Source: Triglochin maritima
Taxonomy: Eukaryota; Streptophyta; Magnoliopsida; Alismatales; Juncaginaceae
NCBI GenBank assembly: GCA_963682175.1
Contig: OY821781.1
Location: forward strand, 40,933,254 to 40,997,253
DNA length: 64,000 bases
Direction: 5' to 3'
Part shown: positions 12,026 to 22,104 of the stretch, piece by piece
Layout of the letters: each line of letters starts with the position of its first letter
Numbering within the stretch: position 1 is the stretch's first letter
The notes under the pieces: generated by a model
Told to the model about the DNA's origin: nothing
The model's database searches: none
The model's input: only the letters and a program-made list of their open reading frames with translations
Translations under genes and position numbers: made by a program

Positions 12026-15000
12026 ATGGATCCTTCTCTACCTGAAACCTTCATCGCTCCTGAAATTGTAGCCGCGCAGGTGTTGTGTCAACCACGTTCT
12101 TTCTGGTTCATTTTAAGGTTCATTATTGGCCTCTAACAATTTTTTTTGGTGGTTTAAGGGAAGCACGTACTACTTCCGCGAAACCAAGTGCGGTTTCACG
12201 GCCCTTCACAAGCAGTTCGACCGGATGAAGGAGGAGGAGAAAAATGTCTTCCAACGGACGCCTTTCGGTCACTTCCTCTCCTTTCCTCACGTCACAACTG
12301 ACAACAAGATACTGGGTTGGTTCGTCGAACACTTCGACGCCACTGAAGTCAGTCTGAGAATAGCCACTGCGGTGGTCCCATTTACGGTAGAAGACGTCGC
12401 CCTTCTACTTGGACTAAGAGCACATGGGCAGAGAGTGGATATGGAAGCAATGTACGTAGAGAAACGTGACGGGGTGAACCTCGACAACACCCAACTACTG
12501 GGTCATCTTACCGCCACGAGCAAGATGGGCGAGGAGGAGGAGCACGTCCGACTCCTTATTTCTATGATTTTCAATCATTTTTTGTTCTTCGATGGATCAC
12601 TGCGAAGTAAAGCGTGGTACACGAAGCACCTTAAGAACCTCAAGCGCCTCAAGAGATATGCGTGGGCAAAAGCGGTTCACACTTTCTTGGTTGAAGGACT
12701 GGAGGAAGCCCAACGGGACCTCTCGAGGAGGAGATTGTCAGGGAACTTCTCTATGAAGCAGGGCTACGTGTATGGTTGCGTTGCCGTATTACAAGTAAGC
12801 ATCTTGGTCCGGAATGAGTGTTGTGTCAGTCCGGAGTAGTGTTGGTTTATGTCCGGAATAAGTGTTTTGTCTGTCCGGGATAGGTCTTGTGTCTGTCCGG
12901 AATAGTGTTGTCTCTGTCCGGAATAAGTGTCTTGAGGTTATCCGGGAAAAGTGTTACGTATGTCCGGAATAGTATTTTATCTGTCCGGAATAAGAGTTGC
13001 GTGTGTCCGGAATAAGTATATTGTCTGTCCGGAATAGTGTTGCGTCTGTCCGGAATAAGAGTTGCGTCTGTCCGGAATAAGTATTTTGTCTGTCCGGAAT
13101 AGTGTAGTGTCTGTCCGGAATAAGAGTTGGTTTATGTCCGAATAAGTATTTTGTCTGTCCGGAATAGTGTTGCGTCTGTCCGGAATAAGAGTTGCGTCTG
13201 TCCGGAATAAGAGTTGTGTCTGTCCGGAATAGTGTTGAGTCTGTCCGGAATAAGAGTTGCGTCTGTCCGGAATAAGTATATTGTCTGTCCGGAATAGTGT
13301 TGCGTCTGTCCGGAATAAGAGTTGCGTCTGTCCGGAATAAGAGTTGTGTCTGTCCGGAATAGTGTTGAGTCTGTCCGGAATAAGAGTTGCGTCTGTCCGG
13401 AATAAGTATATTGTCTGTCCGGAATAGTGTTGCGTCTGTCCGGAATAAGAGTTGCGTCTGTCCGGAATAAGTATTTTGTCTGTCCGGAATAGTGTTGCGT
13501 CTGTCCGGAATAAGAGTTGGTTTATGTCCGAATAAGTATTTTGTCTGTCCGGAATAGTGTTGCGTCTGTTCGGAATAAGAGTTGCGTCTGTCCGGAATAA
13601 GAGTTGTGTCTGTCCGGAATAATGTTGAGTCTGTCCGGAATAAGAGTTGCGTCTGTCCGGAATAAGTATATTGTCTGTCCGGAATAGTGTTGCGTCTGTC
13701 CGGAATAAGAGTTGTGTCTGTCCTGGGGAAGTTATGTTTTTGGTTTTTAACTCATTCATGTTTTCAGGTGTGGCTTTGCGAGAAGTTCAAATTGGGGGAT
13801 CCCCGGTCAGCATTTCCACGGTTCAAGTGTTGGACGGAAATGTTTAGCAGACGCCAAATCCTTAGAAAATGGGAAGATCGAGGCATCAACTTGTCCCGGA
13901 TTTACTCGGGTCAATTTGAGTTGAAGGGCACCCCAAAACTCAGTGCACGGGAGCATTCACTATTGTCAGAGGATCAATTTCCTACTGCAGAAGCAACTCC
14001 CGCAGCAAAGGTTGTCTCGAAGGAAACACCTTCAACATCCACTCTACCAAGGGTACAACTCAGTGAATGCAGCATTCCATGTGACCCACTGCTACAAGAG
14101 TTGGAACTTAGTGAGGTGAAGACGAATTGGCTGCGAGCCGAAGCTTTGCTTAGGGAGGCGACCGTTAAAATTAACAACCTGGAGGAAGAACTCCGGATCT
14201 CTCAAGAAGAGTGTCGTAGGCTGAGAGTCCGTGGGGAGGAGGAAGAGAGTGAAAAGAGGGAGGAGGAAGAGAGAAATAAGAGGGAGGCGGAGGAGAGGGA
14301 AAAGAGGGAGGAAGAGAGAAATAAGAGGGAGGCGGAGGAGAGGAAGAAGACAGAGGAGAAAGAGAGGGAGAAGAGAGAGGAGGAAGAAAGGAAGAAGAGG
14401 GAGGAGCAAGAGAAGAAGAAGAGGGAGGATGATGAGAAGAGGAGGGAGGAGGATGAGAGGAATAAGAGGGAGGAGGGTGAGAAGAAGAGAAGGGAGGAGG
14501 ATGAGAGGAATAAGAGGGAGGAGGATGCGAGGAAGAGGAGGGAGGAGGATGAGAAGAAGAGGAGGATGAGGAGGGAGGAGGAAGAGAGAAAAAAGCAGAG
14601 GGAGGAAGAGAGGAAGAAGAGGGAGGAGGAAGAGAGGAAGAAGAGGGAGGAGGAAGAGAGGAAGAAGAGGGAGGAGCAAGAGAAGAAGAAGAGGGAGGAG
14701 GATGAGAGGAATAAGAGGGAGGAGGAAGAGAAGAAGAGGAGGATGAGAAGGGAGGAGGAAGAGAGAAAAAAGCGGAGGGAGGAAGAGAGGAAGAAGAGGG
14801 AGGAGGATGAGAGGAATAAGAGGGAGGAGGAAGAGAAGAAGAGGGGGGAGGAGGAAGAGAGGAATACGAGGGAGGAGGAAGAGAAGAAGAGGAGGGCGGA
14901 GGAGGAGGAGAGGAAGAAGAGGGAGGAGGAAGAGAAGAGGAGACAGCAGGAAAGAAAGAGGAAGGTTGTGGTATCGCTACCGCTTTTGCACCCTCAAAAA

Positions 15001-15939
15001 ATGCGGACCATTAAACCACGCTTGCGCACAGAACATATAGACGAAGCGCAAAGCAAATCTGGCCAAGATGAGGCACAGAAGAATGCCGCAGAACAACAAG
15101 AAGAAATAAAGGAGGCCGAAGAAGCCACCACAAAAACAAAGGGGGCCGAAGAAGCCAGTGAAGAAATATACGAGGCCGACGAAACAACGAAAGATGAACT
15201 GGCCGCCCATGTTTCGTCCACGAGGCCCGATGTGGATGCGACCGCCTTGAGAACGCTGACCAATGATGAGGTACGTCGTTTATTGAATGCAACGGCTCCC
15301 GAACGAGAAGCCAAAGATATTATCTGGAGGGGTGATCTGAAGGAAATGATTTCGGCAAAAACAGAATTCACCAACGAAACTATTGATGACCTAATTGAGG
15401 TACTCCTCAGAAGAGGAGGGCAACATAAGGTGGTCTGCTTATCATCCTTCGAATCGGAAATGATTGTGGAGGGACAGGGAGAAGATATAAGGAAAGATTA
15501 TTTACTCCCAAAAATTGAAGGAATAAATGTGGAGGAAGTCATCATCGCACAGCCATGCTGTTTGGCCGGCCACTGGACTCTGTTCGTTGCCCACGGACCT
15601 CGATCAGAGTTCATTCAGTACAACAGCCTCTCCCGCACACTTAAAAGAGGTGACAATCCTAACCGTTTAGTCGGAACTCATGAATGCACCGCGTCTAAGA
15701 TAGCGGGATTCTGGCGAGGGTTGTTGAAGGTCGACTGGCCGCTGAGAGTTGAGAGGAAGGGTAGCCAACGACAGCAACCGGGGAGTAACGACTGCGGGCC
15801 ATACGTTTTGTACTGCATGAAGCGTTTGATGGAGAATGCTGATCCGACTCAGCCGAAGCAGAGCAAGGTTATTCACCGTTTTAGAGGCGATTTGGCCAAT
15901 TTCTTACTCGAAGACTCTGGGATGTGCGATCAACAATAA
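12026..15939 (+). CDS. MULE-1 mobile-domain-like, coiled-coil and Ulp1-type protease protein
   Basis: Exons 12026-12079, 12159-12794 and 13768-15939 join in frame to give 953 residues. Residues about 20-230 resemble the plant mobile domain/DUF1985 region found beside Ulp1 in transposons (FGHFLSFP, VVPFTVEDVALLLGL). Residues about 386-630 are a very long charged coiled coil of EERKKREEE repeats. The C-terminus (about 780-953) is a C48/Ulp1-like fold with GHW at His832, the acid position in QYNSL (Asn849, where the family usually has Asp) and the nucleophile in NDCGPYV (Cys906). The family removes SUMO/ubiquitin-like tags. Activity here is inferred and the Asn is atypical. Intron 2 (12795-13767) is filled with TCCGGAATA repeats. 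The frame is intact, unlike the partner transposase. Confidence 0.85.
12805..13730. repeat. TCCGGAATA minisatellite in intron 2 of the MULE-1 protease gene
   Basis: About 45 units of 20-22 bp, each of the form GTCTGTCCGGAATA followed by a variable AG/AGT/GAG + TTG or ATTTT tail. Units alternate in a higher-order pattern, and blocks of several units recur nearly unchanged (for example around 13150-13300 and 13270-13420). Bounded by the GTAAGC donor at 12795 and the TTTTCAG acceptor at 13767. Confidence 0.9.
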
Positions 15940-16084
15940 ACGACTCTGGATGTTTTAATTTTTTTTACAAAGTTATACATGTATACATGTTAAAATTACA
16001 TAGACTATTTGAATGATTTATAAATACAAGGACATTTGGTGTTGGGTTAAATTATCAATACAATGACATGTATAAATTATCAAT

Positions 16085-17650
16085 ACTCTCAAACCGGACA
16101 ACAAATACACCTATTCCGGACAGCAAATACACTAATTCCGGACAACAAATACACTTATTCCGGACAGCAAATACACTTATTCCGGAAAAACTTAATGTTC
16201 CGTTTCTGGACAAAATTTATTCTTAAACCGGACAACAAATACACTTACTCCGAACAACAAATACACTTATTCCGGACAGCAAATACACTTATTCCGAACA
16301 ACAAATCCACATATTCCGGACAGCAAATACACTTATTCCGGACAACAAATACACTTATTCCGGACAGCAAATACACTTATTCCGGACAAACTTTTTGTTC
16401 CGTTTCGGGACACACTTTATTCTTAAACCGGACAACAAATACACTTATTCCGGACAACAAATACACTTATTCTGGACAGCAAATACACTTATTCCGGACA
16501 AACTTTTTGTTCCGTTTCGGGACACACTTTATTCTTATTCCGGACAGCAAATACACTTATTCCCGACAGCAAGTACACTTATTGCGGACAGCAAATACAC
16601 TTATTCCGGACACACTTTATTCTTAAACCGGACAACAAATACATTTATTCCGGACAACAAATACGCTTATTCCGGACAACAAATACACTTATTCCGGACA
16701 GCAAATACACTTATTCCGGACAAACTTTTTGTTCCGTTTCGGGACACACTTTATTCTTAAACCGGACAACAAATACACTTATTCCGGACAACAAATACAC
16801 TTATTCTGGACAAACTTTTTGTTCCGTTTCGGGACACACTTTATTCTTAAACCGGACAACAAATACACTTATTCCGGACAGCAAGTACACTTATTCCGGA
16901 CACACTTTATTCTTAAACCGGACAACAAATACACTTATTCCGGACAACAAATACGCTTATTCCGGACAACAAATACACTTATTCCGGACAGCAAATACAC
17001 TTATTCCGGACAAACTTTTTGTTCCGTTTCGGGACACACTTTATTCTTAAACCGGACAACAAATACACTTATTCCGGACAACAAATACACTTATTCCGGA
17101 CAAACTTTTTGTTCCGTTTCGGGACACACTTTATTCTTAAACCGGACAACAAATACACTTATTCCGGACAACCAATACACTTATTCCGGACAACAAATAC
17201 ACTTATTCCGGACAAACTTTTTGTTCCGTTTCGGGACACAATTTATTCTTAAACCGGACAACAAATACACTTATTCCGGACAACAAATACACTTATTCCG
17301 GACAGCAAATACACTTATTCCGGACACACTTTATTCTTAAACCGGACAACAAATACACTTATTCCGGACAACAAATACGCTTATTCCGGACAACAAATAC
17401 ACTTATTCCGGACAGCAAATACACTTCTTCCGGAAAAACTTTATGTTACGTTTCTGGACAAACTTTATTCTTAAACCGGACAACAAATACACTTATTCTG
17501 AACAACAAATACACTTAATCCGGACATGGATGAATCGTAATCCGGACGGACATGGATGAATCGTAATCCGGACGGACATATAACGTAATCCGGACATACT
17601 TGTAACTTAATCCGGACATAAATATAACTTATTCCGGACAGACATACAAC
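16085..17650. repeat. 22-bp CCGGACAACAAATACACTTATT satellite between the MULE-1 genes
   Basis: About 1.55 kb of head-to-tail 22-bp units with the core CCGGACARCAAATACACTTA. They are interspersed with a second unit (AAACTTTTTGTTCCGTTTCGGGA) at regular spacing, giving a higher-order repeat. The core is the reverse complement of the intron-2 repeat family (TCCGGAATAAGT). It lies between the convergent stops at 15939 and 17810. At 17520-17650 units degrade into TAATCCGGACGGACAT variants. Confidence 0.9.
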
Positions 17651-17809
17651 AAACCAAAATTACTTAAATATATTTGTCGCCATCAGAAATTAATTCACAA
17701 ACGAACAAGCAAAGAAAGAGTTGAATCTTATGCAATAATACGGACAGACATACAATGACTTTCAACAAAATTACATAGGAATAATTACAACCAAGGACAA
17801 ATACAATAA

Positions 17810-20280
17810 TCAAGGAGGAACTCCCTCGTAATGCAAATTCATGTCCCAGTCATCGAAATCGTGATCCCCCGGTTTGGGTGTTGCAGGGTGTAACGGGGGT
17901 AGAACATTATTCCTGATGATTTTCTTAACGTTACTTTTAATTATTTTCTCAGACAAAGAAATCCGTCGTTTGCTCGGCGGTCTGCCTTTCCGTCTTGCCT
18001 TATCCGGATTGAGAACGGATGTACCATCGAACACAGGATCATGTCGTTGCATACGTTCCTTAAGCAACTCAAGTGCCTCTACCGCCTGAAGATATCTGTC
18101 GTTTGAGTCGAAAGCGGCATCGGCGATCCAAACCGCACGACCCATTATGTCGTCGTGGCGACGAAGCGCATCGTTCCCCGTTATGCCACTTTGAAGGGGA
18201 AACTTGACTCCATAGCTCCTTCGGATATCCTTCCTCCATCGGTGGACGATGTAAGACTCGGGGAGCAACGCGTTTGGACGTATTCGGGCAATAACAACAT
18301 AAACGTGACAACATAGGATGCCGACGTGATCAAACATTCTGCAATCGCATACCCACTTCTCATCTCTAATTTGCACTGTGAACCGTTTCGACAATGGGAG
18401 GATATGTGTCAATACATGTTCGGTCACGTTGAAGTGCAATGTGTCGTCCTCGTTGAACTCATCCTTGATGTCGCAATACATCATCTTCCCAATTTATAAC
18501 TGCACCTTCTTGAAGACACCCACCGTATACAACTCGCACAATTGCCTCTCGAATGGATATTTCGAAATCAATTGCGGAGCCTTATGCTCACAATCGAAAT
18601 CAGACAGAGCTTCCTTCTCATACTTGTGGCGTACTGCGAGTTCGTATTGTTGAACGAACTGCTTAAGTGTCGTCCTTGATGTGAGGTACTTATCGAAGAA
18701 GGCGTTCATACCCTCACTTCTCTGGCTTGATGTCATTCCTGCGGAAAAACAATCCCGCCAGAATGCAGGTACCCAGCGCTCTCGAATTGCATAAATGGAT
18801 CAGAGCCAATTATTGTCGTGGAACTCAAAATCATCTAGAAAACCCTGCCAATTCCGCTCGAATTCTGCCGGAGTCTTGGAATCGAATACACAGTTGTTGA
18901 GGTCAAACAACGTATGCTCCCGGTACTTCGTGGGCAGCTTCACAGGGGCCTTATTCATTATGTGTCATATACAAAATCTGTGCCGCGCTTTAGGGAACAC
19001 AGTCCTCACAGCCGCAGCTATTGCGCCACATTGGTCTGTTATGATCGTCGGGGGGCTTGTATCTGCACACAACGCGATCAAGATAAAAACATATGTTAAT
19101 CGGGACAAAAATAACGTAAACCGGACAGACGTCAAGGGTAAACCGGACGAGCAAAAAACGTAAACCGGACAGACGTAAGGGATAAACCGGACGAGCAAAA
19201 TACGTAAACCGGACAGACGTAAGGGATAAACCGGACGAGCAAAAGACGTAAACCGGACAGACGTAAAGGGTAACCGGACAGGCACATAACGTAAAACGGA
19301 CAAAGCCGGACAAAATAAAACACATACCGTTCATGCACGTCAACCATGTTTGGAACAACCAAATGTAATTTTGTGTCGTCTCGGAAGAGAGGAGTGCGCA
19401 ACCGAGTAGGACAGACTGGTAGTGGTGATTTACCCCCACAAATGGGGCAAAAGGCATGTCATACTTGTTTGTTATGTATGTTGTGTCGAAACATATTGCA
19501 TCTCCAAAGTAAGAGTAAGCAGCTCGAGAACGACTGTCGGCCCAGAACACATTTCGAAGTCTGCCTTCGTCGTCCATATCCATTACGTAAAAGAAGCGGG
19601 AATCATTCTTCTGCATCCTGATGAAATAATCTTGGATAGCTTGCGCATCTCCTGGTCCCATTTTGAGGTTTCTAACCTCGTTCACAACATTCCTGCGAAA
19701 CATAATTTTTATGACAAAGCTAAATGCGTAACTTCAACCAGGTTAAGTGGAGAATAAATAACCTTAGGTCTCGCTCGTTGAAAGACAATTTATCGTGACC
19801 TCCAGCTTCGACCACAAAAGATTGCATGGTCTTGGCGGCAGATATACCGGCAGCATCATTGCACGAAATGCGTGCTCTGGCGGACTCCGGGACGGATCGT
19901 TTTTGTCGGAGGAAGCGCATCTGGTCTTCCGACAGCATGGCGTGGTTATGTTGGAGATCTACGTAGTTAATTACGTAGCCTCTGGATGGATTTCCGGAGA
20001 CCCTGATCCGAGCAGTGCACTCGACCCTACCGGATAACCTATGTTTTGGTCTACCTTCACATTGGTTTCCCGGAGCATTACCCTCCTTGGAGCAAGTAAG
20101 AGTGGCCCGTATAACAACACCACGATCGTAATGAGATTGTCTTATCTTCACACCAAAACCACAGGAATCGGCATAGGAAACGTAAAATGCTTTGGCTTCT
20201 TCGAAGGAAGGAAAATACATCTTCTCTTGCGGGACGTTTGAGGCATGCGCCGGCTGTGAGGACACATTAACGAGTGTCAT
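17810..20280 (-). pseudogene. MULE-1 transposase (FAR1/MULE/SWIM) with three nonsense codons
   Basis: Minus-strand exons 20280-19763, 19692-19328 and 19062-17810 are frame-consistent for 712 codons. A FAR1-type DNA-binding region comes first (YFPSFEEAKAFYVSYADSCGF, HNH). The MULE catalytic core follows (CFDTTYITNKYDMPF, then IITDQCGA). A SWIM zinc finger is near the C-terminus (CDCRMFDHVGILCCHV). In-frame stops occur at 18965-18967 (TGA, in the CxWH segment of the core), 18800-18802 (TGA) and 18494-18496 (TAA). All three can arise by one C-to-T-type change. Intron 2 (19063-19327) carries CCGGAC repeats. The start at 20280 is the Met after a hydrophobic non-homologous stretch and is uncertain. 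The product cannot be full length. Confidence 0.85.
19085..19320. repeat. CCGGAC repeats in the MULE-1 transposase intron
   Basis: Units of 20-35 bp such as AAACCGGACAGACGTAAGGG and AAACCGGACGAGCAAAA. Same TCCGG core as the satellites at 12.8-13.7 and 16.1-17.6 kb. Confidence 0.85.
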
Positions 20281-20719
20281 TACAGTACAGCAAAAAGGGA
20301 GGAAGAAGAAGGAAGGGTTCATAGGATCCGAATAAGGTAGCCAAAACATTTTGTATCTCCGTGAAGCGCCAAAAAAGAAGAAATGGAGGACGTGCTGATT
20401 TGAGGAGCATTAAATGCGATTGTGGACGTATCGGGAAAATAAAAGAAAAAGACAACATTCCGAAGTAAGTAGTACGCTTGTCCGGAATAAGTGTTCCAAC
20501 TATGCGGATTACATAGTAATTGTGTCCGGAATGAGTCATGCGCTTGTCCGGAAAAAAAAGAAAATGAGTAAAAAATTAGGTGACGTGAAACCCTAAGGGA
20601 TCTTTAGTGGATCTCCGTTGAGCGCCAAAAGAAAAGGTGGTATCTCCGTAGATATGCATTTAATGCATGGGGAAGACAAATAAGAAAGACATCATTGCTC
20701 TGAGAAGCTTAGTGTACAT

Positions 20720-20799
20720 GCTGACTGGATGCTGAATGGACAAAATTTCTCTGCCACATTAGTAGCGTCAGTGACACGCGCGTCTACTAAACATTTTCC
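20720..20799 (-). repeat. MULE-1 right terminal inverted repeat
   Basis: Inverse of the left TIR. The strongest matches are the CATCCAGTCAGC block and GACGC / CGCGCGT. Confidence 0.85.
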
Positions 20800-20808
20800 T
20801 TTTGATTA
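20800..20808. repeat. Right 9-bp target-site duplication of MULE-1
   Basis: TTTTGATTA, exact match to 11666-11674. Confidence 0.9.
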
Positions 20809-20822
20809 CCTGTGTCTCCTGA

Positions 20823-21949
20823 TGGGTGGTTATTTTTTGTTCAGAACAACAGGCCATGCCTCCGGCACCACTGGGTCCAAATCCACCAATGAGATCTATG
20901 TCATATTGGCAGTGCATCAAAGGGGACCAACCAAGTTTGAAGCAAACCATGTGTGTATGCCTCCTTAAATTCAAATCCAACTGACTCTTTGTTTCTTTTT
21001 CTTTTGGTCTTAACTTTTATGCACTGTCATTTCATGTTCTATTGATCTATTCTAAGATGATCTTTGATACTTCACAATGGAATTGTTATTCAAGCTTACC
21101 TGAATGCAAATCTAATGTGCTTTGCAAACACTACCACTATGAGTGAAGAACAGAAATTAAGTTAGGTTAAGAAACAAATGAGATTCTCCTGACTACCCAG
21201 AACATGCCACCCTGAGTTTCTTTTGATTTTTTTTCCAATGTTGGATGATTATGAATGATGTAATGGTCCTGTCAAAACAAAGGGAATCTCCAATGGTGAC
21301 ACATGTGGGACAAACACATCATCCAAATCTTTGCCTCCTCACATCACAGAATCTTTCCAATCTATGCCTCTTTCCAATCACTACATTGCAACACTGCCCA
21401 CTTTAATATTCTTGTGCAAGCCAACAGAAACTTTATTGGTTTCTACACTTGTTTTAAGGAATCACAATTAGTCTGATTTGAACAGTGAACATGGTCATTT
21501 GCTCTCTTCGATTGACACTGAATGTTTCATGTTTCATGTTTGATAGTTGTTATTTGTTAAGTCACCGATCCACACAAAAAAAATGTTACTTGTTAGTCAT
21601 GGCCATTTAATTATTTTTTTCAATGGATAATTTACTCAGTACAATAAGTTGGTACAATTATTTTTGATTGCATGGTTTGATTGATTGATAAACCTGTTAT
21701 ACCACAGGACTTTGTTCCTATAATTTCACATGAACATATCTAATTATTACATAATATTGCAAACTTTAGGATCCTTTCCCTTTTCTCTACCTCTTCTACT
21801 TCCCCAACTCTGGGTAAAAGCTGAAATACATCGTGCTGCTTCGGGTGAATTTGATTGAAGTTGGGTAATCCCCCGCTTGGAATGTGGATAGTAGGCGGGT
21901 AAAAGTTAAGGGGCTAAAAAAAGTAGTATTGAAAAATAAGATTGTACAA
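20823..21949. other. Spacer between the two MULEs, no gene established
   Basis: 20830-20990 is the continuation of the interrupted host locus (probable 3' UTR), with two overlapping open frames of about 45-70 codons that I cannot assign. The rest is AT-rich and featureless. Confidence 0.4.
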
Positions 21950-21957
21950 TAAAAATC
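21950..21957. repeat. Left 8-bp target-site duplication of MULE-2
   Basis: TAAAAATC, identical to 28406-28413. Confidence 0.75.
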
Positions 21958-22021
21958 CTGAACTGCTAAACATCGCCTCAAAATTACTTAAATCGTCCAT
22001 TGAAATTACCAAATTGCCCTT
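21958..22021 (+). repeat. MULE-2 left terminal inverted repeat
   Basis: 64 bp, 56/64 identical to the reverse complement of 28342-28405. The last 20 bp are identical. Confidence 0.88.
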
Positions 22022-22104
22022 CCTCCTATTTTTGCTTATATATCTCACAATTTCACTCTTTTTTCAAAACTTTCTCTTCCTATACCTACTACACAGGATT
22101 ACGA

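Larger units (their letters stand above)
11675..20799. mobile_element. MULE-1: Mutator-like element with a Ulp1-type protease gene, 9125 bp
   Basis: Bounded by identical 9-bp target duplications. The ends are inverted repeats of about 80 bp (11675-11757 and 20720-20799). They share the inner blocks ACGCGCG, TGACGCT and CATCCAGTCAGC or GCGTCCAGTCAGC, while the outermost 15 bases are diverged. Inside are two convergent genes, a mobile-domain-like/Ulp1 protein (+) and a FAR1/MULE transposase (-), with a spacer of tandem 22-bp repeats between their 3' ends. Plant MULEs carrying Ulp1-like protease genes are known (KI-MULE or Kaonashi type), and this copy fits that group. The transposase is broken, so the copy is non-autonomous now. 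Confidence 0.9.
11093..20822 (+). pseudogene. 3' end of an unidentified host gene, interrupted by MULE-1
   Basis: Three exons with GT-AG borders keep one frame: 11093-11138, 11160-11233 and 11506-11674. Before the insertion the frame continued for four more codons after the target site and stopped at 20820-20822. The residues include IRLSVSVDQLTRC, GRHINFQSVTD and MVYLNDKDGSLAILI. Frame continuity over two introns argues for a real coding gene rather than chance. I do not recognise the family, and upstream exons are not resolved (a candidate lies near 10563-10635). With MULE-1 present, the frame runs into its TIR and stops at 11704-11706, replacing the last four residues by ten. The gene may therefore still make a nearly full product. 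Confidence 0.5.

Noticed and set aside
12977..13759. 260-codon minus frame over the TCCGG repeats
   Set aside because: Pure translation of a tandem repeat inside a spliced intron. No non-repeat sequence or start context.
14092..14679. Leu/Pro-rich 195-codon minus frame and Arg-rich plus frames at 14231 and 14807
   Set aside because: Shadows of the GAG/AAG-rich coiled-coil codons of the protease gene.
16063..17340. Several long plus frames over the 22-bp satellite
   Set aside because: Repeat-derived open frames between two convergent genes. The peptide is only the satellite in different phases.
16085..17650. Regular 22-bp repeats considered as a CRISPR array
   Set aside because: Units are contiguous without unique spacers, no cas genes exist, and the context is a plant transposon.
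20768..20980. 70-codon minus frame with CFKLGWSPLMHCQ considered as a conserved peptide or miRNA precursor
   Set aside because: No hairpin partner found nearby and no family recognised. It lies in the probable 3' UTR of the interrupted host gene.
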